Shown one piece after another: positions 32,441 through 44,130 of a stretch of 64,000 nucleotides of DNA. How positions within the stretch are numbered: position 1 is the stretch's first letter; the number at the start of each line of letters is the position of its first letter. The DNA lies in assembly GCA_963931925.1 (NCBI GenBank), contig OZ007580.1, forward strand, positions 8,850,001 through 8,914,000. Reading direction: 5' to 3'. The notes under the pieces are model-generated. The model was not told the origin of the DNA. It worked only from the letters and a program-made list of their open reading frames with translations, and ran no database searches. Source of the stretch: Onchidella celtica. Lineage: Eukaryota; Mollusca; Gastropoda; Systellommatophora; Onchidiidae. Both the position numbers and the translations under genes were made by a program.

Positions 32441-32639
32441 TAACTTCAATCGCTGTGAGAAAACTGGCTATTTTTTCTTTTTTTAGACGTAGTAGCCCTG
32501 TAACAAATCAGCACCATTAATTTATCATTATATCAAGCATTCTTTTCCTCCTATGCGACATTGCACCCACCCTCCCCCCCCCCCCCCCGATCAGTGCGCA
32601 AACCGTGTGCACGATTTTTCTAGAGGTGCGAAGAAGGGA

Positions 32640-33157
32640 TTGTCTCCTCTTGTCGTTTCCAGTATCTTTGGGCGGAATGAGGAGAATGTCGAAATTGTCA
32701 GTGGCGTGTTTGTCCAGAGCCAAGGAAAAGTCCATTCGGTGAGCAGTTGCGGAGCTGACTGTCAGTGCCACATCTATCCAACGAATTTTTCGGATGTGAT
32801 CTCATGCAGTATCCATACAAGATCCAGGTGGTTCAGAAGCTGGAACCGCGAGATTGCGATTGCTGGTTGGGGATGTGTGAGACACTGCTGCATTACTACA
32901 AAAAACACCCATCGATCCTGGAGCACATGTGGTTCAGGGACGAAGCTCTCACACAATGCCATTTCTGTTTGTGGGGCTACATTAAGAGCAAAGTGTACGC
33001 CACCAAGCCACCAGACCTCCCCACACAAGAAGAACAGATCAGGAATGCGTGTGCTTCTGTTACTCCTGAAATGTTGTCCAATGTTGGCCAAGAATGCGTA
33101 AAATGGGAACCCGCCTGTTTCCAAAAAGGCGGTGCCCACGCTGAGGTGTACCAGTAA
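32640..33157 (+). pseudogene. decayed DDE (IS630/Tc1/mariner-like) transposase with core deletion
   Basis: Three plus-strand frames together read as one transposase. A first part contains NEENVEIVSGVFVQS (N-terminal helix-turn-helix region). A second contains AVAELTVSATSIQRIF. A third contains YPYKIQVVQKLEPRDC, HMWFRDEA, then directly CHFCLWGYIKSKVYA and a C-terminus ending GGAHAEV. In full-length relatives the FSDEA motif (first catalytic Asp) is followed by about 130 residues with the other two catalytic acids before the FLWGYLKSKVYA motif. Here the two are nearly adjacent (about 32938-32962), so the catalytic centre is gone. Frameshifts lie near 32728 and 32808, and TGA codons interrupt the frame near 32740 and 32810. 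The family match is from memory of invertebrate transposases often labelled DUF4817 or Tc3-like. It cannot be active. Confidence 0.65.
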
Positions 33158-34708
33158 TTTTCTAGTTTAATGAGGACCTTTTGTGATCAGCGCTGAGCTT
33201 GGTCACACATAAAAAAAAAAGGTAGTTTGAGCTGGTCCATCTTCAACAAGACCATTACTTTCTGTACGGCTCAAAAAGCCATCGATGGAATCCTTGAAAC
33301 CAGATCCCAGGGAAACAATACACATGACAGGAGAACAAAACAAGCCCAGTTTATTCTTCTTTATTCTCTCCTGGCAGACCGTCAGAGAGAAAATTCCAGT
33401 CGTCAGAACGAATGCCGCCCCTTTTACTCTACTGAATACTATACTGAATATTTACCACTGCTGGGCTATACGAGTTTTATTAGAAAGAAGATGGGTTTTG
33501 ACTAGTAAATATCTCAAGAAGCTGGTGATTATCAGGAGAATAGTTCCTACCCGAACAGAATGATATGATGGTTGATGCTTATCTTTCTCAAGATTAAAAC
33601 CAGATGATGACATAAATAGCTGTCTGTCAGACAGAATACTGGCAACCACCGTCAGTTCCAACCAGATACTTTTCAACCCCTCCCTGACTCTTTCTCCCTC
33701 CATCTCATGACATCAATGGTAAACAAAGGAGAAAAACAATCAGCCGCTTTTCGTTTTCTTTTATGTTTTTCATCAAAGTCGGGGCTAAAGACCTGGATTG
33801 TTCGACCTGGCCAGCCGGGAAAAACAATGTGTCTTTTGTTTGTCTGGAAAGGTTATGGCCTGCGTTTTTTTTTTTTTTTTGTCCGTCTTCACCAAGCTAA
33901 ACAAGAACGTGATAAACACTCGATGTTTTAATCAGGGCCAGCACCGGCTTCATCCGTCCAGAAAGCTGGGCTTGAGCTCGGCGCTGACCGACGGCTGACT
34001 TCTACCTGCTCACGTCAAACCATATTAAGCTGTATTAGGTTATGAATAGTCCACGTACTTCACAGAACCAAAAGCCACACTGGGAAGATGAGCAGTCATA
34101 AAGCGACTTAATTACACGTCGGTTGATGTGGAAATACGTCCCTAGTCCTCCCAAATTCCGCCAACATGCCATAATGAGGTCAACGAACTTTCAATGTTGT
34201 TCGTTGTATTTTTCTTTCTGACGGTGGCTGATTTTTTTTACTGCGTGTATCTCTGTTGTTGGTGTCATTCGATCAGAGGCTCGTTAAGGATTCACAAACA
34301 AGGTGGTCAAAGCGGTTCACTCGGTGCAAGCAGGTGGCCCGTGAGAAATCTGGGGAAGCCATTACCTTCAAATTTCGCCTACACATGCTTCCGTTGAAGG
34401 CAGAGATGTCTTACATTAGTTTGTGTAAGATGTCTCTGGTTAAGGGAGAACTATGAGTCTAAGTCATTTTCCCTCTGGATTCAATCAACCCTCGGCGACT
34501 GTGTGTATTATCAAAATTTTCATATAATCGGTTTTGATTGATAAAGAACATTTCAATTCAACACTTCCAATTCGCTAACAATGCCACAGAAAGGTCTGGT
34601 TTAATTCACTCCAGCAATCAATACTGGTAGTTTGAAAAGGCAGGCCTACATTATATGGGTCACTGACAGTTGAATGTTTAGACAGATATGACAAAGAGAT
34701 GATGAAAG
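33158..34708. other. unassigned stretch
   Basis: No gene recognised; several frames of 60-90 codons lack motifs. A poly-T run lies near 33867-33881. Confidence 0.4.
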
Positions 34709-34745
34709 TATTAGGTCAACCAGAAAGTTCCGCATGTTCACGCCT
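34709..34745 (+). mobile_element. possible mariner-type terminal repeat
   Basis: TATTAGGTCAACCAGAAAGT followed by TCCGCATG. Its complement, TGCGGAACTTTCTGGTTGAC, has the look of invertebrate mariner ends. The opposite end was not found. Confidence 0.3.
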
Positions 34746-35418
34746 TTACACAACATTATGACAACTCCAGATCTATGCACAGTCTGGCACTACCAACATC
34801 CAGGTGTTCTCCCCTGACTGACTGGCGGCTCAGGTGTGGGGTGTTGCATTCTAGATACCAGACAGTATGTATTGTACAGAGAGAAATCACTTCTGCCGAA
34901 TTGCGAAACTAGGTCATTGCGATAACAAGAATTGGAGAAAAAAAAAAGAACTATTTATAGAAATTTGTAAGCTTTTCACTCCCAGTGGACTTGAGCAACG
35001 AGTACTTGTTTACCTCAGCGACCTACTGTCCGCTCCATGTCAACAATGGTTTCGCGGAGCCTCCCGTGCCTCGCAGTGCAAATCAACAAACAGTGAAACC
35101 TCTCGAAACATACCATACTTTCTGTTGATCCTCCGTACGAAACAGGTTTTCATTGTCATCAATCTCCGGGTCTACCTGTTTACCATTGTGAATATTTCAT
35201 ATCAAATCAAAATATCTCCGCTTCCACTAGGAACAAAGGCAGGATATTGCCTATAAAATGCGCTGCTGATTTCATTCACTTTCATAAAATGTGTATAACA
35301 TTTAATGTAAGTAGAGTAATATCACTGTTTGTATTTCTATCTTGCAATAACATCACTAGAAACGTCGCGGACCGGGGGAGGGGGGGCACGAAGCGACACT
35401 CTCATATTAAATAACCGA
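34746..35418. other. unassigned stretch
   Basis: The 129-codon plus-strand frame at 34867-35256 has no recognisable motif and no splice or repeat support, so it is not called as a gene. Confidence 0.4.
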
Positions 35419-35698
35419 GGGGTGAAGTGAGGGAAGAGAGAGGGGCAGAAGAGGCGAGCGAGAGAAGAGGAGAGAGAGGGAGAACAACAGACAGAGAAAA
35501 GAGACAAAGAAGAAGAAGAGAGAGAAGAATAGACGGAGAAGAGAGGTAGAGAGAAGAACAGAGAAAAAAGACAAGAAGAAGAAGAAGAGAGAGAAGAATA
35601 GACAGAGAGAGGGAGAAGAGAGAAAAAAAAAGAGGGAGAGAAGAGGGGAGAGGGAGAGACAGAGAGAGAGAGAGAGGGGAGAAAGAGAAAAGAGAAGG
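35419..35698. repeat. GA/GAA-rich tract
   Basis: GAGAGA and GAAGAAGA units with a roughly 60-bp higher-order repeat (GAAGAATAGACRGAG recurs). Low complexity. Confidence 0.9.
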
Positions 35699-37552
35699 AC
35701 GAGTGAATTTGTGTAGTAGTACGTGAGTGAATGGATGCCCCAAAAACTGGATATTACATGACGATCATATCGAACGTTTTGAGTGTGCCAAATGGCATCA
35801 TCAGCTTCGTGTGACACCAAGTTTTTCTTTTATCTATATTCTAGCACGCAGCCCTACTGAGAGCCACGACTTATCTGACATATTAGACACTTAATGGCAT
35901 TTGTCACAGATCGGTACCCATCCATCCACTCATCTTCACACGCTCGAGACTGTGAACATCGCCACGACAACTTCAAGTATCTTCAATCGTGATGAAGCCC
36001 TCGCTAATTCCGTCACTTCTTGTGAACGACGACACGGCGTGTTCCGGATGCCGCATTGACATATCGAGTGCAAACAAATAATTTAAGTTTGCAGTGCCAG
36101 CAAAGAACGGCCAAACCTGACTCCAGGGGTACCAAAAGTGTTTTCGATAAACATCACTCGTGCGTTCAGCGATGCATGGCAAGTTCAGTGTGACCCGCCA
36201 TAAACAACAAAAATTCAATGCAGTTGAGCGGTTCTTCTCCCTATTTCCAATATCCGGTATAGGGATTTACAAATGGCATTCATCTGTAGCCAGCTCTAAC
36301 CTACGTATTACTTCCGGCCAGTCTGAGTTTATGATATAAAAATAGTTTAGTTTCTCATCTAGGGCCCTCCATAAAATCGAGAGGTATTTGCCATATTGTT
36401 GTATGCGACATGTTGCCGATTTTCAGGTTTTGTCATGAAAATGGTTCTCTCACTCCTAATTCCATTATGTCTATGTGTCTTTATGGGTAACTCTGAAAGT
36501 TTCGATTTTGAAGTGTTTTGAGCAAAACCCTAATTTTTACACAAATCTTCAAACTTTCAGTCCTCACCTTTTCGAGGAAAAGCAAATATGCACATACAAC
36601 AATATGGAAAATACCCGACCAAATAACTGTGTACGCTCGATTTTTAGATATGTAGTCTTTCCATATGCTTGGCTTCAGCTTCTCCCCCAGCCCCCGCTTT
36701 ACAGAGCGTCCGGCCATTGAAATGGTGTGAGCGTCCATGACAAGGCCTTAGTGCAAAGCCGTGAGTGGCATTTTGCATGGATTACCTTGAAAGAAATAAA
36801 ACAGATTTTTTTTTTTTCCATTTCATTGCAGAGTCAAAAAGCTTACGGAGATTCCTCCCCCACCCCCCCCACCCCCCTCACGTGCATTTTTCACAGGCCG
36901 GAGGTATATCTCACCCAACGTCCCCTTTACCACCCCCACCCCCCACCCCACCCATGACGGGTGTGCGTAATTTATGGATGGCCTAGATCAGTGGTGGACT
37001 ACGAACCTCTTCCCCTGTTTTTTTTCCGCTACGTAACCAGTGGATATTACAATCCTGTCGAGGTTCCTATCCGGACGCCAAAATGAAATCGTTTTGAAAA
37101 CATACGGCCCATCAAGTATACAAGCCAATGAACTGCTGACCTACAGTGAAATCATATGACACACTTATATCGTTGATTCAAGCTGAATGGTCCTGTCTTG
37201 GTTTTTCTGTGTCTCGGGTACAAACTTAATCTCCATTTTAATTTCATTTTTGGCCACAGTTCAAATTCGTACTAAAGCCCGACGCACACTGGTCAATTTC
37301 AATCGGACAACCAGTTGGTTGATGACGTCATGATCTGAGTTTTAACGAGTCCAACGTATTGGCTTATGCACGAGGTCTCACTGAAACTAAAATGTCGTGA
37401 CGTCACAATCTAACTCGTTGGCTGGTCACATTCGGCCAGTCCCCGCCGGTCCTAGGTCCTGCTGCCACCCTACATTGCCCTTGTCCGTGTTATGTTTTTT
37501 CATGTAATTTGATAACACGACATTTTGTTTACACAAATGTTCCGATGTATTT
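35699..37552. other. unassigned stretch
   Basis: No gene recognised. CCTGTCTTGGTTTTTCTGTG followed by TCTCGG at about 37193-37218 is related to 4863-4889. CAGTGGTGGACTACGAACC near 36990 loosely resembles a hAT end. Confidence 0.35.
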
Positions 37553-37560
37553 GTCCAGGT

Positions 37561-38790
37561 TGGTGGTTCTCAGCCTGGGCCATATCGCCCGCCCGCCGTG
37601 GGGGGGCGAAAACGGCGATAAGCGGGCGGAAAAAAGATGATGGGGGCGATATGGGGAAGTGGGGGGGGGGCGATATGGGGAAGTGGGGGGGGGGCGATAT
37701 GGGGAAGTGGGGGGGGGGGCGATATGGGGAAGTGGGGGGGGGGGCGATATGGGGAAGTGGGGGGGGGGGCGATATGGGGAAGTGGGGGGGGGGCGATATG
37801 GGGAAGTGTGGGGGGGGGCGATATGGGGAAGTGGGGGGGGGCGATATGGGGAAGTGGGGGGGGGCGATATGGGGAAGTGGGGGGGGGCGATATGGGGAAG
37901 TGGGGGGGGGGGGCGATATGGGGAAGTGGGGGGGGGGCGATATGGGGAAGTGTGGGGGGGGGCGATATGGGGAAGTGGGGGGGGGGGGCGATATGGGGAA
38001 GTGGGGGGGGGATATGGGGAAGTGGGGGGGGGGCGATATGGGGAAGTGGGGGGGGCGATATGGGGAAGTGGGGGGGGGGCGATATGGGGAAGTGGGGGGG
38101 GGCGATATGGGGAAGTGGGGGGGGGCGATATGGGGAAGTGGGGGGGGGCGATATGGGGAAGTGGGGGGGGGGCGATATGGGGAAGTGGGGGGGGGGCGAT
38201 ATGGGGAAGTGGGGGGGGGCGATATGGGGAAGTGGGGGGGGGCGATATGGGGAAGTGGGGGGGGGCGATATGGGGAAGTGGGGGGTGGGCGATATGGGGA
38301 AGTGGGGGGGGGCGATATGGGGAAGTGGGGGGAGGCGATATGGGGAAGTGGGGGGGGGCGATATGGGGAAGTGGGGGGGGGCGATATGGGGAAGTGGGGG
38401 GGCGATATGGGGAAGTGGGGGGGGGCGATATGGGGAAGTGGGGGGGGGGCGATATGGGGAAGTGGGGGGGGCGATATGGGGAAGTGGGGGGGGGGCGATA
38501 TGGGGAAGTGGGGGGGGGGGGCGAAAACATGGATGAAAGAGAACTTAAGGGGCAAATATATGGCAGTCACTATCTTGCTGAACAATCATGTGGATCGGTT
38601 TCATGAACAGAAAAGGTCTATATTTTTTTTTAGTGCTTTGATAAAGAATGCTTTCTGTTTTATAGTGAATAATCAGCATGCCTCTTGTCAAACTTGTATT
38701 CATTTGGGGGGGGGGGGGAGAGGAGAGAGACGATCAAAGAAAATTTGGAGTCTAAAGGGGCAATTGCCTGAAAAAGGTTGAGAACCACTG
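37561..38790. mobile_element. hAT-like non-autonomous element containing a minisatellite
   Basis: Left terminus TGGTGGTTCTCAGCC and right terminus (reverse complement) CAGTGGTTCTCAACC form inverted ends of hAT type. The flanking 8-mers GTCCAGGT (37553-37560) and GTATAGGT (38791-38798) match at 6 of 8, the size expected of a hAT target duplication. The interior is a G-rich minisatellite plus about 270 bp of unique sequence. No transposase remains. Confidence 0.6.
37637..38522 (+). repeat. G-rich minisatellite, about 37 copies of CGATATGGGGAAGTG-Gn
   Basis: Units of about 22-27 bp: GCGATATGGGGAAGTG followed by a G run of 6-12. Length variation is almost entirely in the G run; one unit lacks the C, two have GTGTG and single variants exist. 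Each unit carries a G run of six or more plus GGGG, so the plus strand can form G-quadruplexes repeatedly. All plus and minus frames stay open (up to 418 codons) because the unit has no stop in any frame; these are not genes. Confidence 0.95.
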
Positions 38791-38798
38791 GTATAGGT

Positions 38799-39199
38799 TA
38801 AACCTGAAAGTTCAAACGTGACCATATAAAATGACACCCTCGAAGAATCATTACTGATAGTGAAAACACATTACTTTTGACTAGCTATTGATTCCTTGCC
38901 TCTGGTTGCAAAACACTGGAGAAGAGGTCGAGAAGTGGGGCATACCGTGACTCCTTCAGAACATCACAGGGATGTCTTGTCTTCTTGGAGCCAAATCTGC
39001 ACACAGCCCGGGGGTTAAGTGGGGTATGGGGAGGGGAGAGGCGGGGGGGGGGGGGTTGTAAAACGTTTGGAGGGGAGGGGGTGGCAGATGATAAGGAAAA
39101 GAATAGGAGAGAGAACTAGAAAAAAAAGTGTGTGGGGTGGTGTTGTTGTTGGTTTTTCTCGGGGAGAGGGGTACATTTTAGGGGGTACACAGAGAAGGC
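38799..39199. other. unassigned stretch
   Basis: G-rich at 39000-39080; no gene recognised. Confidence 0.4.
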
Positions 39200-39624
39200 T
39201 GTTGGTATTTGTACCTACGCCCCTTAACCATATTGAGCTTGGGGCACGTTCGTGTACGAACCTATCCCAAACCCCGTCCTTATCATCAACCCTAAATTTA
39301 ATGTTATCTAATCCCCAATCTTGCTCTTTCAACCAAAAAACATGAAATTTTTTTTTTTTTTTTTTGCCTTAGCACGTATTTTAAAGCCTTTTGTGACTCC
39401 AGAGCTAGAAAGCTCCTCCCAGAATACTCATAAAAACAGTATTAATTAATTATTCTTTCAGATTTTCTTTTTGGTTTCCTCTTTCGGGGGGGGGGGGGGG
39501 GGGCAGGGTTGGGGATTCGATACGATTCAAGGTTGAGGACAAGGACGTGGTTTGGGATAATTGTGTTTAAGTAACGCGCCCCTAGCCCAAAAAACCTTGG
39601 AGGGCGTACAATACTTATAACAGC
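39200..39624. mobile_element. TIR element, family G copy 3, with extended inverted arms
   Basis: Left end TGTTGGTATTTGTACCTACG; right end (reverse complement) TGCTGTTATAAGTATTGTAC. The left about 130 bp (GGGGCACGTTCGTGTACG, CCCCGTCCTTATCATCAACC) is an inverted copy of the right about 130 bp. The centre carries GCACGTATTTTAAAGCC and AATTAATTATTCTTTCAG as in copies 1 and 2. Poly-T and poly-G runs interrupt it. Confidence 0.65.
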
Positions 39625-40105
39625 AGCATTGACCAGAACATGTTCAGTCATGTTGACAATGAAATTATCAGCGGGGAATAAAAACGCCCCCCCCCCCCCA
39701 ATGAACAACTCGTTCCACACGCCTTTTTTTTAAAAATGTCTCTCACCGACATTCAGTCAATATTATGATAGTTGTAGACACACAAAAACACGGTCGCAGT
39801 CGTGATGTTCGTGCCGCGTTTATTGCTTTTTAACGCTGGTCGGTGTGAGTAAAGGTGTCGCACCGCACACGCTCACGATGCACGCCGGAGTCAACATTGC
39901 CAATGTCACGAATCTCGGTGCGCTGCCAAAACAAGAGTGGAATCGTGAGTGCCCGACTGAGTTCACACAGATTCCTGTCGACTCTAGCAGTTGGCGACTT
40001 CTGTGACAATGACTATTATTACTATAATGATGTTACCTTACTACGCCAGGTGTATTAGCTTTGCTCCCATTATCATTGCTACCACTAAAACAATCATTAT
40101 GAAAA
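39625..40105. other. unassigned stretch
   Basis: Nothing recognised. Confidence 0.4.
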
Positions 40106-40523
40106 CTAGATGACCCCCGCAAGATAAATCTTGCAGAATCTTTGTAGGAAGCCAAGCCAAACCGTATATTATCTGGATCCAGGCTACATTAAAGCAGCAT
40201 TTGGATTCGATGCAATGACTAATAAAACTTACGTAGATGTGACTACGTTGATTTTCGACCACCAATGTGAAAATAGAGTTCAAGGACGAAATTTCCAGTC
40301 ACACTTTTCGGTTCTATCCAATGAAAATGCGTCTCTGTTTTTGCGGCTCAAATTCTTTTTAATACAAATAAGAGTAAAGGCTGATTTTTTGTTCAAAATG
40401 AATGTGTCCACGTAACTCTTCGTCAAAAATTGACACAGTACACCAAGTTTCCTAATTTTAGATGGTGTAGTCACGAAGTTTTAGGTGATTGCACCTTCAC
40501 CCTCTAGCTCAATTGTAGTAAGA
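40106..40523 (-). mobile_element. non-autonomous Helitron-like element, copy 3
   Basis: On the minus strand it begins A|TCTTACTACAATTGAGCTAG and ends CAAGATTTATCTTGCGGGGG followed by TCATCTAG|T. It aligns with copy 1 along its length, for example TTTTTGACGAAGAGTTACGT and TGAGCCGCAAAAACAGAGAC. Hairpin, CTAG end and A/T insertion site are intact. Confidence 0.7.
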
Positions 40524-40883
40524 TTATCATAACCATTGTTGCTGTTACCACTACTAATATCACCATTTTTATTACTACTACTATTATACTGCTGATACTA
40601 GACATCGACGTCAAAGACCTGAGGGTTATCCGAAATCTTTACTGGGATCAAAGCGCAGCAGTGAGACTCGAAGGAGAACGTAGTTTTTCACTGAAAGTCT
40701 TAAGTCATGGACAACAAATAAGCGTCACAACAAGTCCTTCTTGGGGTTGGCTGATGACAGATCCGAGTGGAGAACCATGATCGCCAATGTCTGTTCCAGA
40801 CAGAGCAACTGATGATGATGATGATTATTCTGCTACTATTACTGTTACTACCACTCGATTATTTTCCTACCATTTCTATGTGA
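40524..40883. other. unassigned stretch
   Basis: ATT/ACT trinucleotide-rich sequence at 40540-40600 and 40810-40860; no gene. Confidence 0.4.
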
Positions 40884-41129
40884 ATGTTATTTAAAGTATG
40901 TGCGGTTCCTAAGTTTGTTTGTTATTGTTGTTTTTTCTGCGCTAGAGGCACGTATTTTAAAGCCTTTCGTGACCCCAGAGCTAGAGGCTTCAAGGGCTAA
41001 GGGGCAGGATTACGAATTCGATAACATTCAGGGTTGAGGATAAGGACAGGGCCAAGGATAGATACGTACACGTGCGCGGGCCTAGCGCAAAACGCTTGGG
41101 TGGGGACCGTACGCACAAGTACCAACAGC
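40884..41129. mobile_element. TIR element, family G copy 4 (internally deleted)
   Basis: Retains GGCACGTATTTTAAAGCC, GGTTGAGGATAAGGACAGGG, CCTAGCGCAAAACGCTTGGG and the right end (reverse complement) TGTTGGTACTTGTGCGTACG. It lacks most of the central TTAATTAATTATTC region. Confidence 0.65.
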
Positions 41130-42160
41130 CTTTCCTACAAAACACTGACCATACGAAAACACAAATGTATCACTGATCAGTTCCTATCATTGTAAACACC
41201 TAATCAAAATTATAATGAAGAAAAAATGACAAGACAAAGTTATCTCGACAATACGACTACAAAAATAATATTCCTAAAAGAATTACTGACATTTCCAACA
41301 ACCCTCGGAACATTACGACCACCATCATCAATGACTTATTACCATCAGTACAGGTGAAAAATTTAAAACAAAAAGCAATATAAGCACTTAAGAAGACGAA
41401 AAATAAAGAAGCGGTGACGATATAGAAACCAAAAATGATGTTAGTGAAGAAGATCCATGCAGACAAAACCTCAAATGCCAGAAATGAACAAAAAACTTTA
41501 GAAATAAAAAAAAAAATAAGCCAAAAAAATCGAAACTGTGAAACGTGCCAGTTCGCCAGATTCGTGTCTCCCAAGAGTTTATTTTGTGACGATAATTTTG
41601 CGCAATTATATTGAATTCCGCTTCCTGCACACCGTGATATAATATCATGCAGCAGATTCTTGTCTGAGTGTGAGTATAGCAGTGATTCAGCATAGCGCAG
41701 ATAGCTTTTCCTGACCTTGGTTCTTGTTTCTTTTAGCCCCGTTTTCGGAAAAAAAAAAAAATAACTGGAAATCTTTTAGTATGCAGCAGCGCTATAACAA
41801 ATGCACGCTTAACACAAGTTTAAAATGCGCTTTGGCACTTATCAAGCTGTTTCACAGTCCCGATTTATTCCAACTCCTTATCATAATACCAAAGCCGCAA
41901 AACGTTCAGCTTCGAATTTCTCAGTTGTGCCAAAAAAGTGGAGTTGGAACAAACAAGAACCTAAAGTCGCGTGTATCCTGAGCCATGCCAGTGTTTAGTA
42001 TTCGAAAAGAATCAATTATCGGCAACATTGATTTTGAAGACCAAGCATTGCCCAATTTCATTACAGTTGTATCGGCCCTGATTCTATTGATCCTTTGGCC
42101 TCTGGTACCCAATGTTCCATGTATTTGATAAACTACATCTGGTACCTAAAACTTTTCCAT
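41130..42160. other. unassigned stretch
   Basis: No gene recognised; the about 100-codon minus-strand frames at 41257-41693 are A/T-rich, mutually overlapping and without motif. Confidence 0.4.
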
Positions 42161-42353
42161 AGGGGGTAAGCCAGACCAAGGTTGGCGTAGGCCCCAAAGT
42201 GGTGGCTCGCCACCTCATAATTTATTATACATCACACTAAAGCACTACTCACTGCCCATATCGCGGCCGTTGTGGTGTTATAGTGTGATGCATAATAGTT
42301 AGGTGGTGAGCCACCAGTGTGGGGCCTATGCCAGCCTTGGTCTGGCTTACCCC
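42161..42353. mobile_element. nearly palindromic MITE
   Basis: Arms of about 75 bp are inverted copies: left GGGGTAAGCCAGACCAAGG...GCCACCT, right AGGTGGTGAGCCACCA...CTTGGTCTGGCTTACCCC. The unpaired centre is only about 40 bp. TA precedes and follows the element, consistent with a TA target duplication (Tc1/mariner or other TA-targeting type). Confidence 0.75.
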
Positions 42354-42818
42354 TAAGGAACGCATTCTAGTTCATGAACAAAAGCTTTTCGTGAGAAATA
42401 TTTATTTATGTTATTGCATTCATTTGACAATTCAACTCTCCGATTCCATCACCCTGATATGTCAGGATATTCAGCACTTCTCCAAACCCCGAAGTACCGA
42501 TATTTAGAGAGAATATGCCCGTAACCTATAACAGAATGCTTGATATCTTGACCTGTTACAAAAGCACACTATCATGACAGGAAACCAAAGACATTTTGCT
42601 TTGAATATGAAATTTGCATTTGATGTTCCGAGCAGATTTACTTGACACTAGTATTTCATGATCCCCCCCCCCCCCCCAGGAGAGTCTAGGTACAGAAGTT
42701 ACGAAAGATTAGCAGGCCAGGACCCAAAGGGTTACATCAATTTTGCAAGATTCAAAATTTTTGGCCAAGCGAACACATAGCTCGGCATGAAAGTATCACG
42801 GTGACATTTTCTATTGGC
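42354..42818. other. unassigned stretch
   Basis: Contains a poly-C run at about 42662-42678; no gene recognised. Confidence 0.4.
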
Positions 42819-43202
42819 TGTTGTTTTAGTCCGCACGTACCCCGAGCGGTTTGCGCTATGGCAGCGCACACATGTGTACCTATCCCTAATCCCGTCCTTG
42901 TCCTCAACGATAAATCTTATCGAATCTCTAACCCTGTCCCCCACCCTCGCAACCGAAAAAACAGGAGGAAAACGAAAAGAAAATCTGAAAAAATAATTAA
43001 TGAAGGCTGTTGTCAGGAGTGTTTCGGTTGGGGTTGGGGGGGGGGGGGATTTCGGGAGGAGCTCTCTAGCTCTGGAGCCACAAGGGGGGGGGGGGTTCGG
43101 GAAAAGCTCTCTCGCTCTGGAACCACAAAAGGCTTTAAAATACGTACTTCCTGGACCAAAAAAAAATTGGGGGGTGGGGGGGTGTACGGGCAAGTAACAA
43201 CA
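42819..43202. mobile_element. TIR element, family G copy 5
   Basis: Opposite orientation to copies 1 and 2: TGTTGTTTTAGTCCGCACGT, CCTATCCCTAATCCCGTCC, AAAAATAATTAATGAAGGCT, GGCTTTAAAATACGTAC and end CAAGTAACAACA. The block GGAGCTCTCTAGCTCTGGA is duplicated imperfectly as AAAGCTCTCTCGCTCTGGA with poly-G between. Confidence 0.7.
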
Positions 43203-43694
43203 TTCTTTTCTATCTTTTCACTGTTCCCAATTCCCGCCAGTTATCACGCAAAAACTTGCTTTTCCCCATCAAGTATTTGATATATCAGACAAAGAGCAGC
43301 ATTTGTGACAGGAAATGCCTCATTGTCAAGTTAATGGGCTCATATCTACCACTTCAGCTCCACAATATTCAATATAAATACTTAACTACCAATTTGGCCG
43401 CTTGCATGGCGAGTATTGACACATCGTGATGGAATTTTGAGGGATTTTTTGCTGTAGTTGCTGTTATTCTTTTTTTTTTTTTTTTAACTTTTATACATTT
43501 CCCTAATGATCGACTGCTGCTCTAATCCAGCTACGTGGAGTACTTGTGAGCTGTCACTTATGTTGGATTTATCTGATTCTCTCTCATCCCTCACTGTTTT
43601 TATCCCACTCTTCTCCCCTTCCTCGTTACTTTCATCCGTTGGCTTTCTGCCACAGGGGAACGTTATCATCCGCTCCTTAGGAGTAATGCGCATT
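43203..43694. other. unassigned stretch
   Basis: Contains a poly-T run (about 43471-43486); no gene recognised. Confidence 0.4.
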
Positions 43695-43697
43695 TGA

Positions 43698-43787
<90 letters not shown>

Positions 43788-43890
43788 GAGAGAGGTGGCT
43801 GAGACAGAGAGAGAAAGACAGAAAGAGAGAGAGAATGGCTAGGAGAAAGAAAGAACAAAGGACAGCGAGACGGAGAGAGACAGATCAGAA

Positions 43891-43949
<59 letters not shown>

Positions 43950-44130
43950 TGAGACAGAGAGAGAAAGACAGAAAGAGAGAGAGAATGGCTGAGAGAAAGA
44001 AAGAACAAAAGACCGCGAGACGGAGAGAGACAGAAAGCGAGAGAGAGAGAGAGAGAGACGGAGAGAGAGAGACAGCGAGAGGGAAAGATGGAGATAACGA
44101 GAAAGAGAGAGAAAGGTGGGAGGACACGAG
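43695..44130. repeat. GA array with a duplicated complex block
   Basis: Pure GA runs separated by two copies of a block with GAGAGGTGGSTGAGACAGAG, AGAAAGAACAAARGAC and GCGAGACGGAGAGAGACAG about 150-180 bp apart. Open frames here are low-complexity artefacts. Confidence 0.95.

Noticed and set aside
34867-35256. 129-codon plus-strand host gene
   Set aside because: No recognisable domain, no repeat or splice support, and A/T-rich chance-like composition.
37525-38781. Open frames of up to 418 codons on both strands
   Set aside because: The G-rich minisatellite unit has no stop codon in any frame, so long frames arise automatically; composition is pure repeat.
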